Shown here: piece after piece, positions 33,238 to 41,970 of the stretch
Numbering within the stretch: position 1 is the first letter of the stretch
How the letters are laid out: every line of letters starts with the position of its first letter
From: Maritimibacter sp.
Lineage (GTDB): Bacteria > Pseudomonadota > Alphaproteobacteria > Rhodobacterales > Rhodobacteraceae
Direction: 5' to 3'
Assembly: GCA_011389895.1 (NCBI GenBank)
Contig: JAABTN010000007.1
Span: forward strand, 50,228-114,227
Length of the DNA: 64,000 nt
The notes under the pieces: model-generated
Told to the model about the DNA's origin: nothing
Seen by the model: the letters and a program-made list of their open reading frames with translations, nothing else
Databases searched by the model: none
Program-made: the position numbers and the translations under genes

Positions 33238-33374
33238 GCCGCGCCGCTTCGCAAAATCGTGAGCCAAAGCGGGCGCGGGACATGCTAGGCATGACCCAAA
33301 GGCCGAAGCCCGCGTGGCGCGGCCCGGTGCGCGCGCGTTTCGGTCCCGACACATTGGACCAAGGGAGACGAGCT

Positions 33375-34235
33375 ATGCCAAGGACCATCGGAAACCCCAT
33401 TTCGGTTGTGATCGGCGCAATCGGTCGCGGCGCGCGCAGCGTCGAGGAAGGGGTCGAAACCATCGGCAGCCACGACGACCTCAAGCCCCGCGTGAAGCAG
33501 ATCGCGATTGCCGACCTGAAAAGCGCGCTCAAACAGGGGTTCGCCGACTTCGCGGCCCTGCGCACGGACGTGATGTTCATTGTGCTGGCCTATCCGATCA
33601 TCGGTCTTCTGATCGCCGGGCTAGCGTTCAACGCTGCCCTTGCGCCGCTTCTCTTCCCCATGGCCGCCGGTTTCGCGATCCTTGGCCCCGTGGCCTGCAC
33701 CGGGCTTTATGAAATGTCGAAACGACGCGAGAGCGGCGAAAAGGTCACTTGGGGCACCGCCTTCGGGGTCTTGGGCGCACAGGTTCTGGGCCCGCTTCTT
33801 GCCATGTCGGCCTATCTGCTTGCCCTCTTCATCGCTTGGATGTTTGCCGCCAACCTGATCCACGAGATTACCATGGGCGGCGCGATGCCCGCCGGTCTGA
33901 CCGCCTTCGTGACCGAGGCGCTCACGACCCAGGCCGGGATCACCATGCTGGTGGTCGGCATGGCCGTCGGGTTCGTCTTTGCCCTCATCGGGCTGGTGAC
34001 CACCGTTGTGGCCGCGCCGATGCTGGTGGATCGCCCGGTCGGCCTGCCGGTTGCCGTCGCGACCTCGGTGCGGGTGGCACAGGCGAACATTGTCCCGATC
34101 CTTGCTTGGGGCGCCTTGGTCGCGGTGCTGCTCGCGATCGGGATCGCGACGCTTTTCATCGGGTTGATCGTCGTCTTGCCGGTGCTGGGGCACGCGACAT
34201 GGCACCTCTACCGCGCTACCGTTCGCTTCGAGTGA
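33375..34235 (+). CDS. DUF2189 integral membrane protein
   Basis: 286 residues from the ATG at 33375 behind AAGGGAG. A soluble N-terminal stretch (to about 60) is followed by six or seven hydrophobic segments, including ALAPLLFPMAAGFAILGPVACTGLYEMSKRRE, the family-typical short acidic/Arg loop, and a C-terminal GHATWHLYRA. DUF2189 proteins are inner-membrane proteins of unknown function, sometimes near cytochrome c oxidase genes. A 137-base gap separates it from the HAD gene; its end is 15 bases from the convergent methionine aminopeptidase stop. Confidence 0.88.
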   Translation: MPRTIGNPISVVIGAIGRGARSVEEGVETIGSHDDLKPRVKQIAIADLKSALKQGFADFAALRTDVMFIVLAYPIIGLLIAGLAFNAALAPLLFPMAAGFAILGPVACTGLYEMSKRRESGEKVTWGTAFGVLGAQVLGPLLAMSAYLLALFIAWMFAANLIHEITMGGAMPAGLTAFVTEALTTQAGITMLVVGMAVGFVFALIGLVTTVVAAPMLVDRPVGLPVAVATSVRVAQANIVPILAWGALVAVLLAIGIATLFIGLIVVLPVLGHATWHLYRATVRFE

Positions 34236-34250
34236 CCGCTTGGGCGGGGC

Positions 34251-35057
34251 CTAGCCGTAGGTCGGGTGGAACCGGCCAAGCGGGGATTGGGTAAACACCT
34301 CGCACCCGTCTGGCGTGATGCCGATGGAATGCTCGAACTGGGCAGACAGGCTTTTGTCCCGTGTCACGGCGGTCCAGTCGTCGGCAAGCACCTTGGTTTC
34401 GGGCCGCCCGATGTTCACCATCGGCTCGATGGTGAAGAACATTCCCTCCTGCAGCACCGGCCCGGTGCCCGGACGCCCGTAGTGCAGAACGTTCGGCGGT
34501 GCGTGGAACACCTGCCCCAAGCCGTGGCCGCAGAAATCACGCACCACCGACATGCGGTTCTTCTCCACGAAACTCTGGATCGCGAACCCGATGTCGCCAA
34601 AAGTGTTGCCGGGTTTCGCCGCCTCGATCCCGCGCATCAGCGCCTCGTAGGTCACGTCGATCAGCCGCTCGGATTTGCGGGGCAGTTTGCCCGCGACATA
34701 CATCCGGCTGGTGTCACCGAACCAACCATCCACGATCACCGTCACGTCGATGTTCAGGATGTCCCCATCCTTGAGCTTCTTGTCGGACGGAATGCCGTGG
34801 CACACCACGTGGTTGATCGAAATGCAGGAAGCGTGCTGGTAACCCTTGTACCCGATCGTGGCCGAGGTCGCGCCGGCTTCCGTCACCATGGTCTCGATCG
34901 CATGATCAATCTCGCCCGTGGTCGCACCGGGCACCACCAAGGGGATCACCCGGTCAAGGATCTCGGCAGCCAATCTGCCTGCCTTGTGCATCCCGGCGAA
35001 ATCTTCGGGGGCATAAAGGCGAATACCTTCTCGGGTCACGCGGGTTTTCTGGTCCAA
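34251..35057 (-). CDS. map: Methionine aminopeptidase, type I
   Basis: 268 residues from a TTG start at 35057: a CAGGAGC ribosome binding site lies 7 bases upstream, while the longer open frame reads non-conserved sequence. Metal-site motifs are HHV-type ISINHVVCHGIPS, GDILNIDVTVIVDGWFGDTSRMY (two Asp), GHGLGQVFH (His), FTIEPM and QFEHSI (Glu). It removes initiator methionine from nascent proteins. Convergent with the DUF2189 gene. Confidence 0.92.
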   Translation of the reverse strand: MDQKTRVTREGIRLYAPEDFAGMHKAGRLAAEILDRVIPLVVPGATTGEIDHAIETMVTEAGATSATIGYKGYQHASCISINHVVCHGIPSDKKLKDGDILNIDVTVIVDGWFGDTSRMYVAGKLPRKSERLIDVTYEALMRGIEAAKPGNTFGDIGFAIQSFVEKNRMSVVRDFCGHGLGQVFHAPPNVLHYGRPGTGPVLQEGMFFTIEPMVNIGRPETKVLADDWTAVTRDKSLSAQFEHSIGITPDGCEVFTQSPLGRFHPTYG

Positions 35058-35244
35058 GGTCGGGCTCCTGCTTGTCTTGGCCCCTAGATAGGCAAGAATA
35101 CCCCCGGTGACAACGCAGGTCAGGCAGGCTTGCATCAACATGCCATGGTTTCGGGCCGGAATTGCACGGTTTTTGGGCCCCAAGATGAACCCGCGCTCAT
35201 GGAACCCCGGTCACACGACCCAAAGACCATACTCCGTGGCGCGC

Positions 35245-35952
35245 TCAGGGCAGATCGACAGGCACCGCGTGGCCCAATGACACCCCCGCCGGGCTGATCC
35301 GGGTCGTGAATGCCATGACCTCGACCCCGGTTGAAACCGCATCCGCCACGGCCTTTGCATAGGTCGGGTCGATGTCCGCCGCAAGCGTCACGCGCGCCGC
35401 ATCGGTGCGTTGCACGAGATAGAACAAGACCGCGCGGTGTCCGGCCTGTGCCATCGCCGAAAGCTCCGCCATGTGGCGCGCGCCCCGCGTGGTCACGCTG
35501 TCAGGAAACTCGGCAACGCCCGGACTGCGCGACAAGGTCACGGATTTAACCTCGACATAGGCATCGGGCAGGCCGGGCTCGGTCAGCAGAAAATCGACGC
35601 GGCTGCCCTGCCCATATTTCACCTCCGGGCGCACCCCGCGATAGGCGGAAAGATCGGCAACCTCGCCGCCCATGAAGGCCGCCTTGAGCATCCGGTTCGG
35701 CAGGGCGGTATCGACACCGACGAAATGCCCGCCCGCCTGTTCGACCAGCCGCCAGCCAAACCGAAGCTTTCGGCCCGGATCATCGTTGGGTTCAAGCCAG
35801 ACCCGCGCACCGGCGGTGGCCAGACCCATCATGGAGCCGGGGTTGGCGCAATGGGCGGTCACCTCGGTGCCATCGTCCAGCAGGCAATCGGCCAGAAAGC
35901 GTTTGTAACGCTTGACCAGCTTGGCGGGGATCAGGGGAGTTGCAAAATCCAT
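35245..35952 (-). CDS. sfsA: DNA/RNA nuclease SfsA
   Basis: 235 residues from the ATG at 35952 (MDFATPLIPAKLVKRYKRFL). Family blocks: CANPGSMMGLATAGARVWL, FVGVDTALPNRMLK, VRPEVKYGQGSRVDFLL, DAYVEVKSVTLSR, FPDSVTTRGARHMAEL. SfsA was first seen as a sugar fermentation stimulation protein and is now known as a nuclease with a PD-(D/E)XK-like active site (the VEVKSV segment). No partner is adjacent; 149 bases separate it from the divergent CinA-like gene. Confidence 0.9.
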   Translation of the reverse strand: MDFATPLIPAKLVKRYKRFLADCLLDDGTEVTAHCANPGSMMGLATAGARVWLEPNDDPGRKLRFGWRLVEQAGGHFVGVDTALPNRMLKAAFMGGEVADLSAYRGVRPEVKYGQGSRVDFLLTEPGLPDAYVEVKSVTLSRSPGVAEFPDSVTTRGARHMAELSAMAQAGHRAVLFYLVQRTDAARVTLAADIDPTYAKAVADAVSTGVEVMAFTTRISPAGVSLGHAVPVDLP

Positions 35953-36100
35953 GGCGCGAAACTGGCGCGCGGGGCCGGGAATGTCCATCTCCGGTCCAGA
36001 CAGGCAGATGCCCCAAGGCGGCGCATGATCCTGGCAATATCGCCCTTTTGACCGCCTGCGAAACCCATTACCCTGACGCGCAAGCACATATGGAGCATCC

Positions 36101-36826
36101 ATGACCAACCCCACCGCCGCCATGATCGTGATCGGGGACGAGATTCTGTCCGGTCGCACCCGCGACTCCAACCTGAACCATCTTGCAAAGGCGCTGACAC
36201 AGCATGGCGTCGAGCTCTGCGAGGCGCGCGTGATCTCGGACGATCGCGCGGCCATCGTGACGGCGGTCCGCGACCTGTCGGCGCGCTTTGACCATGTTTT
36301 CACCTCTGGCGGTATCGGCCCGACGCATGACGACATCACGGCGGATTGCGTGGCCGAGGCGTTTGGCGACCCTATCGACATTCGCGACGATGCCCGCGAC
36401 CTTCTGATGCGCTATTTCGAAAGCAGGGGGGTCGAGGCGACCGAGGGACGCCTGCGCATGGCCCGCATTCCCGACAGCGCAACACTGATCGAGAACCCGG
36501 TTTCCATCGCCCCCGGCTTTTCGATCCAGAACGTGCATGTGATGGCGGGCGTGCCCGCGGTCTTCGAAGCCATGGTTGCCACCGTTCTGTCCCAGATCAA
36601 GGGAGGCGCGCCGCTTCTGTCGCAAACCCTGCGCATCGACCGGGCCGAGGGCGAGGTTGCCGGACCCCTGCGCAAGCTGGCCGAAGCCTATCCCGACCTC
36701 TCGATCGGCTCCTACCCGTTCAACGACCAAGGGGCCTATGGCACCAATGTCGTGATCCGGGGCCAAGACGGGTCACGGGTCGATGCCGCCATGGTGGCGC
36801 TTTCGGCAGATTTCCCGTCACGATGA
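36101..36826 (+). CDS. CinA-like molybdopterin-binding domain protein
   Basis: 241 residues, only the N-terminal MoCF_biosynth half of CinA, without the nicotinamide-nucleotide amidase half. Signature: MIVIGDEILSGRTRDSN, FTSGGIGPTHDDITADCVAEAFG. The fold binds molybdopterin-like or ADP-ribose-type ligands; the solitary form is often called a competence/damage-inducible protein A homologue. Its stop overlaps the GNAT gene by ATGA, so they are coupled. Confidence 0.87.
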   Translation: MTNPTAAMIVIGDEILSGRTRDSNLNHLAKALTQHGVELCEARVISDDRAAIVTAVRDLSARFDHVFTSGGIGPTHDDITADCVAEAFGDPIDIRDDARDLLMRYFESRGVEATEGRLRMARIPDSATLIENPVSIAPGFSIQNVHVMAGVPAVFEAMVATVLSQIKGGAPLLSQTLRIDRAEGEVAGPLRKLAEAYPDLSIGSYPFNDQGAYGTNVVIRGQDGSRVDAAMVALSADFPSR

Positions 36827-37563
36827 GCGCGACCCTGCCAGACGCGCGCCGGATCATCGCGGCAATGCTGGCCACATGGCCCGCCGCCACGGTGACACAG
36901 GCGGGCGCATGGACCATCCGGGAAGGCAAAGGGGGCGGCAACCGCGTCTCTTGCGCGACCGAGAACTGGCCGGTGACCGAGGCCGACCTGCCCACCGCGA
37001 AGAGCGCGATGCAGGCCTTGGGCCAAAGGCCGCAGGTCATGATCCGCCCGGGCGAAGACGGGCTTGATCGCCTTTTGGAAAACCACGGATACCGGGTTGT
37101 CGACCCGACCAACCTTTATGCCATTTCATCCGCCGAACTGGCAGGCGACGGACAGCTGCCGATGGGTGGCGGGTATGCCATGTGGCCGCCACTTCACAAG
37201 ATCCGCGAGGTCTGGGAAAACGGTGGCATCGACGCCGCCCGGCAGGCCATCATGGAGCGCACCCCAGCGCCGAAGACCGCCATCCTGGTGCGCCGGGGTG
37301 ATTATACCGGGGGCGCGGCCTTTGTCGCGATCCAAGACGGGATCGCGATGGTGCATGCCCTGCATGTCCTGCCCGACCAACGGCGCAAGGGGGCCGCGCG
37401 CCAGATTTTGAAACAGGCCGCGATCTGGGCCGAACGCCACGGCGCAGCCATCACCGCGCTTGCCGTGACGCAGGGAAACACCGCGGCCAACCCGCTTTAT
37501 GCCGCGCTTGGCATGTCGCTTGTGGGCAAGTATCACTACCGGATCGCAGACGAGGGAGAATAA
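36823..37563 (+). CDS. GNAT family N-acetyltransferase
   Basis: 246 residues from the ATG at 36823 (MSATLPDARRIIAAML). The C-terminal 110 residues carry the acetyl-CoA motif DQRRKGAARQILKQAAIWAERHGA and the beta5-alpha4 block NTAANPLYAALGMS. The first half is a second acyltransferase-like domain without a clear motif. Substrate unknown. It overlaps CinA-like and lies 1 base from the AhpD-like gene, forming a three-gene operon with OmpA. Confidence 0.85.
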   Translation: MSATLPDARRIIAAMLATWPAATVTQAGAWTIREGKGGGNRVSCATENWPVTEADLPTAKSAMQALGQRPQVMIRPGEDGLDRLLENHGYRVVDPTNLYAISSAELAGDGQLPMGGGYAMWPPLHKIREVWENGGIDAARQAIMERTPAPKTAILVRRGDYTGGAAFVAIQDGIAMVHALHVLPDQRRKGAARQILKQAAIWAERHGAAITALAVTQGNTAANPLYAALGMSLVGKYHYRIADEGE

Positions 37564-37564
37564 G

Positions 37565-38131
37565 ATGTCGGACAAGATCATGGCGCTGGACCTGCCGCAG
37601 GTGGACCCGCTGCCGGACGCCACCCGGAAATATTTCGACATTTGCGAAGAGAAGCTTGGCATGGTGCCCAACGTGTTGCGGTCTTATGCCTTCGACATCG
37701 AGAAGCTGAACGCCTTCACGGCGATGTATAATGACCTCATGCTGGGCGACAGCGGTCTAAGCAAACTCGAACGTGAAATGATCGCGGTCGTCGTGTCCTC
37801 GGTGAACAAGTGTTTCTATTGCCTTGTCGCCCATGGCGCGGCGGTGCGCCAGTTGTCGGGGGATCCGAAGCTGGGTGAAGCCATGGTGATGAATTTCCGC
37901 GCCGCCGGGCTGAATGCCCGGCAACACGCCATGCTCACCTTCGCGGAAAAGCTGACCGAAAGCCCCGCGAAGATCGAAGAAGGCGACCGCGCGGCACTAC
38001 GCGAGGTGGGCTTTTCCGACCGCGACATATTCGACATCGCCTCGGTCGCCGGGTTTTACAACATGTCGAACCGCGTCGCGGCCGCCACCGACATGCAACC
38101 CAACGACGCATACCACGCCCAGGCGCGCTAG
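37565..38131 (+). CDS. AhpD/carboxymuconolactone decarboxylase-like peroxidase-related enzyme
   Basis: 188 residues. The CFYCLVAH block is the CXXC-X3-H redox motif of AhpD-like proteins. It starts MSDKIMALDLPQVDPLP and the segment NVLRSYAFDIEKLNAFTAMYNDLMLG is the hexamer-forming helix. Related enzymes reduce alkyl hydroperoxides through the Cys pair. The stop abuts the OmpA start directly. Confidence 0.9.
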   Translation: MSDKIMALDLPQVDPLPDATRKYFDICEEKLGMVPNVLRSYAFDIEKLNAFTAMYNDLMLGDSGLSKLEREMIAVVVSSVNKCFYCLVAHGAAVRQLSGDPKLGEAMVMNFRAAGLNARQHAMLTFAEKLTESPAKIEEGDRAALREVGFSDRDIFDIASVAGFYNMSNRVAAATDMQPNDAYHAQAR

Positions 38132-39091
38132 GTGACCCGACCCGGCCCTCTTCTTGGCGCGCTCGTCGCGCTGGCCTTGTGCATGGGGTCTATGGCGCAG
38201 GCCGCCATCACCCTACCCGCCGGCGCCACGTTGAGTTTCGAGGAGGTGGACGGGGGCGCCCGCTATGCATTGCCGGTTGGCCCGCACAATGGTGACACCC
38301 TGCCCACGATCCTGACCGAAGGCGAGGTGACACGCCGCGCCTGGCGGCTGGGCGGCACCGGGTTGACCAGCTTTCAGATCCTTGTCGACCTGCGCGCGCA
38401 GCTTGTGGAGGACGGCTACGAGATCATTTTCGAGTGTGATCAGAAAACCTGCGGCGGCTATGGTTTCCGGTTTGCCACCGAGGTGATCGGGGAGCCGGAA
38501 ATGCACGTCGATTTCGGCGACTTCCAATTCCTCTCCGCCCGCGTTCCCGGCGACAGCGGTCAATTCGCCTCGCTTCTGGTCAGCCGCTCGGCTTCGGCGG
38601 CCTTTATCCAGATGATCACGGTCGGCCCGAGCGATATCGCCACCCCGGACCCCGGCGCGGTGACCGCGCCCACAGCCGCCGACCCCGGCCCCGCGCCGGT
38701 GCCGGATGAGGCGACCGGTGACCTTGGCGCAGCCATGTCCACCATTGGGCGTTTCATTCTCGCGGACCTGACCTTTGATACCGGGTCAGCCGCACTTGGC
38801 CCGGATCGGTTCGACACGCTCGCCGCCCTTGCCGCCTACCTGAACGATGCGCCGTCGGCGCGGGTCGCGCTTGTCGGGCACACGGACGCGGAAGGCTCGC
38901 TCACCGCGAATATCGCCATTTCGCAAGAGCGGGCCATCAGCGTAATGGACCGGCTGGTGTCGGACCACGGCGTTGACCCCGCGCAGTTGGAAGCCAAGGG
39001 CATCGGCTACCTCGCCCCCATCGCGTCGAACCAGACCGAGGAAGGGCGCACTCGGAACAGGCGGGTCGAGGCGATCTTGGTAACCGAGTGA
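38132..39091 (+). CDS. OmpA family protein
   Basis: 319 residues from a GTG immediately after the AhpD-like stop. A signal peptide (MTRPGPLLGALVALALCMGSMAQAA) precedes a beta-rich domain of about 150 residues, a Pro-rich linker and a C-terminal OmpA peptidoglycan-binding domain (about 215-319) with ALVGHTDAEGS and the closing TRNRRVE. It is a periplasmic or lipid-free wall-binding protein. Its start so close to the upstream stop implies translational coupling. Confidence 0.88.
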   Translation: MTRPGPLLGALVALALCMGSMAQAAITLPAGATLSFEEVDGGARYALPVGPHNGDTLPTILTEGEVTRRAWRLGGTGLTSFQILVDLRAQLVEDGYEIIFECDQKTCGGYGFRFATEVIGEPEMHVDFGDFQFLSARVPGDSGQFASLLVSRSASAAFIQMITVGPSDIATPDPGAVTAPTAADPGPAPVPDEATGDLGAAMSTIGRFILADLTFDTGSAALGPDRFDTLAALAAYLNDAPSARVALVGHTDAEGSLTANIAISQERAISVMDRLVSDHGVDPAQLEAKGIGYLAPIASNQTEEGRTRNRRVEAILVTE

Positions 39092-39140
39092 CCGGCTCGG
39101 GCGGCGTAATAACCCCTGGTCCCGGTGGCCGCCTTGCGCG

Positions 39141-39938
39141 CTACATCCCCGCCTTGGCCATCTGCTTTTGAATGAACCTAAGCGCCCAGGCCGGGGCAAT
39201 GCGAACCAGCCGCCACAGCATCCGCGCGTCTGATCCGACGAGGATATGCAGCCTGTCCGCTTCCACCCCGTCAAGGATGATCCGGGCCGCCTCGGGCGCA
39301 GGAAGCGTCCGCGATGCGGCGGCTTCGGGGTCACCGGGCGGTCTGTCGATGCCGGAGTTCTCGGTGATATTGGTCTGCACCGCGCCCGGCATGACACAGG
39401 ACACCGACAGGCTGGTGCCCTGATGTTCCTGATACAGCGCCTCGGTCAGCGCTTTTACCCCCGCCTTCGTGGCCGAATACATGCTTTGTTTCGGGAACGG
39501 CAGAAACCCCCCCATCGAGGCCACGTTGACCAAATGCGCCTCGGGCCGTGTCTTGAGCCCGGGCAAAAACGCCTTGATCATGTTGATCGGGCCGACAAGG
39601 TTCACGTCCACCACGCGGTCGATGACTTCGATCTCAAGCTCCGAGAAGGGGACGAAGGGCTGGATCACGCCCGCGTTGTTGATCACCGCGTCTACTGGGC
39701 CAAGCGCCGCTTCGATCTTTTCGGGCAGCGCCATGACCGCCGCGCGATCGGCGATGTTGCCTTCAAAAAGCGCCAGCCGGTCGCCCGCCTTCGCGATCTC
39801 GGCGGTTTCCTTGAGCGTCTCCATGTTCAGATCAAGCGCCGCAACCCGTGCGCCGCGCTTCAAGAGGCCGAACACAAGTTCACGCCCGATCCCGCTTCCG
39901 CCCCCGGTCACGACCACCACTTTGTCATGCAGTTTCAT
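39141..39938 (-). CDS. SDR family NAD(P)-dependent oxidoreductase
   Basis: 265 residues from the ATG at 39938 behind GGGAG. Short-chain dehydrogenase motifs: VTGGGSGIGREL, NNAGV, and catalytic YSATK with Tyr and Lys; the Ser of the active site is in VASMG. The substrate is not predictable. The final segment RLVRIAPAWALRFIQKQM is amphipathic and might associate with the membrane. It is convergent with the OmpA gene. Confidence 0.92.
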   Translation of the reverse strand: MKLHDKVVVVTGGGSGIGRELVFGLLKRGARVAALDLNMETLKETAEIAKAGDRLALFEGNIADRAAVMALPEKIEAALGPVDAVINNAGVIQPFVPFSELEIEVIDRVVDVNLVGPINMIKAFLPGLKTRPEAHLVNVASMGGFLPFPKQSMYSATKAGVKALTEALYQEHQGTSLSVSCVMPGAVQTNITENSGIDRPPGDPEAAASRTLPAPEAARIILDGVEADRLHILVGSDARMLWRLVRIAPAWALRFIQKQMAKAGM

Positions 39939-40006
39939 TCTTCGTCTCCCAAGGTTGATCTTGGTCACATCAGAGCATCATGCCCCCCTGTCACCGTCAA
40001 GCTGCG

Positions 40007-40882
40007 TTAGTCCATCTGCGTCAATATAGCGGCCACGTGGGCAGAGACATCGCGCGCGTCCACTTCCGCTTCCCGCACCAGCCAGTCGAAGTGATCGGTG
40101 AGCGACCTGAGCCGCGTCGACTCGCGAAACGCGAGGTAGAATTTGCCCACGTAAAGCGTGCCGACCAAGGGACCGAAAAGCGCCATGGGCGCGGAATACA
40201 GCCGCCGGCTGTCGTAAAGAAACACCCGAAGCGTCGGGTATAACTCATCCGTCATCTCGACGATCCGGGCCAATTGTTCGCGCCGCACGTCCCGTGGCAA
40301 TCCCGCGAAATACCCGGTGCCATCGGCCAGCGCCTGCACCTGATGAGCGGGCATGGCAATCTCGTGATCGGACACACGGCTGCGAAGGATACTTTCCAAC
40401 CGCTGGGCCGCCGAGATCGCCTGATCCTCGGTCTTGCCGATGAAGCCCGCGTATTCCCACGCGAGAAAGGCCTCGGTCTTGAGCATGTCGGGCAGGCTGG
40501 CGGGCACATGCCGGATCTTGTAACCGGCCGCTTCGCGATACCAATCCAGAAGCTGATCATCCGCCGGGGTGCGCGTCGCCTCGGTCATCTGCACGGCAGC
40601 CGCGATGGCATCGCCGGGCCGCTCGGGCCGGTCGGTGAGCCCAAGCAACCAATCCGTCGACACGCCGAGGGCCCCTGCCGCATCCGCGCAAAGCTGCGCA
40701 TTGGGCAAACGCGCGGTCTCGGGATCGAGAAGCTGCGCGATGGTGGATCGGTTGACCTCTGTCGCACGGGCCAGCGCGCTTTGAGTCATCTCGACAGACG
40801 CCATGGCCCGCGCCAACCGATCGCGAAAAAGGATTGCGCGGTCACGTTTGTCGATTTTAGTAAGCAAAATTCTGTTTTCCAC
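40007..40882 (-). CDS. XRE-family transcriptional regulator with a large C-terminal domain
   Basis: 291 residues from a GTG at 40882, 7 bases after an AAGGGGC site; longer frames exist upstream. A helix-turn-helix lies near residues 20-75 (MTQSALARATEVNRSTIAQLLD). The C-terminal 200 residues hold helix-rich sequence with LKTEAFLAWEYAGF, SRVSDHEIAMPAHQVQALADG and RVFLYDSRRLYSAPMALFGPLVG, a sensor-like domain I do not recognise. It is divergent from the DUF2061 gene with 92 bases between them, so it may control that gene. Confidence 0.8.
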   Translation of the reverse strand: MENRILLTKIDKRDRAILFRDRLARAMASVEMTQSALARATEVNRSTIAQLLDPETARLPNAQLCADAAGALGVSTDWLLGLTDRPERPGDAIAAAVQMTEATRTPADDQLLDWYREAAGYKIRHVPASLPDMLKTEAFLAWEYAGFIGKTEDQAISAAQRLESILRSRVSDHEIAMPAHQVQALADGTGYFAGLPRDVRREQLARIVEMTDELYPTLRVFLYDSRRLYSAPMALFGPLVGTLYVGKFYLAFRESTRLRSLTDHFDWLVREAEVDARDVSAHVAAILTQMD

Positions 40883-40974
40883 AACAAATGCCCCTTTATG
40901 CTTCTCATTCACAGAATACCGGACAGGCGGCAAAGGGGATAGACCCCGGGTGTAATCAGGAAACGAGGTAAACC

Positions 40975-41211
40975 GTGGACACCCATCGCAGAACACTGGT
41001 CAAAGCGCTGACATGGCAGGCGCTTGGGCTTTTCACCATGACGATCATCGGCGTCATCGCCACCGGATCGGTCAGCGCGGGCGGCACGCTCGCCCTCGTC
41101 GCCGCGGCGACCGGGATGGTGTTCTATATGATCCACGAACGGGTTTGGGCCTGCATCTCGTGGGGGCGCTCAGACCCGTCCCACCCCCGAACGAACGGGC
41201 CGCGACCCTAG
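40975..41211 (+). CDS. DUF2061 membrane protein
   Basis: 78 residues from a GTG at 40975. Family signature KALTWQALGLFTMTIIGVIATGS is followed by a second hydrophobic helix (LALVAAATGMVFYMIHERVWACISWG). It is a small two-helix inner-membrane protein of unknown function; the ribosome binding site GAGG is close by. Its last four bases overlap the convergent membrane/cyclic-nucleotide-binding gene. Confidence 0.85.
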   Translation: MDTHRRTLVKALTWQALGLFTMTIIGVIATGSVSAGGTLALVAAATGMVFYMIHERVWACISWGRSDPSHPRTNGPRP

Positions 41212-41819
41212 GCAAGCGCGGCGCGTGTCGCTTCGAGGTTGTCGGTCTGGCGCCGCGCGATCAGCTTTGTCAGAAACAGGCCGAACCCCGGGTCCATCAT
41301 CACCAGTTCCTCGACCTGTTTGCGGTTCAGGGTCCGCATCCGGCAATCGGTGATGCAGGTGGCGGTCGCGGTGCGCCCGGCGTCGTCAAGAAACAACGCG
41401 ATCTCGCCCAGTAGCGCGCCGGGGCCGATTTCGACACCCACCTCTTCCAACCGCACACGGCCTTCTTCGAGGTAGTAAAGCTGGCTGGCCGCATCGCCCT
41501 TTTCAAACAGCGTCTCGCCCGCCGCGGCCTTGGTCGCTTTCATAAACGGAACGGCCTTGGCCATGTCAGGCGCGCCTTGCGACGCCGCGCGCACCTGCCG
41601 CTCCAACCGCCGGTATTCGATGATCCGCCAGATGTTCAACGGCAACAACGCCAAGTCGAGCACCAGGATCGGTATCAACCCGGTATAGGCGGCATAGATG
41701 ATGAAAAAGACATTCGACCCGATCGCCGCCAGCCTGAGCGGCACAATCGCCCGCATGAAAAACGCGAGAAAAATCAGCGCGGAGCCGATATATGACGTCG
41801 CTTCGATCCACGTATGCAC
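41208..41819 (-). CDS. YgjV-like membrane domain fused to a cyclic-nucleotide-binding domain
   Basis: 203 residues from a GTG at 41819 behind AGGGGG. Residues 1-80 carry three hydrophobic helices (GSALIFLAFFMRA, LRLAAIGSNVFFIIYAAY, LIPILVLDLALLPLNIWRIIEYRR) resembling YgjV. Residues 93-190 are a CRP-type cNMP-binding domain: EKGDAASQLYYLEEGRVRLEE, GPGALLGEIALFLDDAGRTATATC, with the phosphate cassette GEIALFL-x5-RTA. There is no helix-turn-helix. It could be a small membrane sensor of cAMP or a related ligand. Its effector is not apparent. Confidence 0.8.
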   Translation of the reverse strand: MHTWIEATSYIGSALIFLAFFMRAIVPLRLAAIGSNVFFIIYAAYTGLIPILVLDLALLPLNIWRIIEYRRLERQVRAASQGAPDMAKAVPFMKATKAAAGETLFEKGDAASQLYYLEEGRVRLEEVGVEIGPGALLGEIALFLDDAGRTATATCITDCRMRTLNRKQVEELVMMDPGFGLFLTKLIARRQTDNLEATRAALA

Positions 41820-41889
41820 TGTATATCCCCCTGTCGTTCCAGCGACGCTAACCCCCATCCGGGGCGCGGCCAATGCGGAATATGAAAAA

Positions 41890-41922
41890 GGAGCACCGCG
41901 GACTGCCATCCGTCGGTGCTCC
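41890..41922 (-). terminator. Intrinsic terminator after the LysR gene
   Basis: 9-bp stem GGAGCACCG (41890-41898)/CGGTGCTCC (41914-41922), loop of 15, followed on the minus strand by TTTTTCATA. It lies 49 bases beyond the LysR stop. Confidence 0.75.
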
Positions 41923-41970
41923 GAGTGACCCTCACGTGTCAGGTTGGGGATGTCATGGGGGCAAAAGCCC

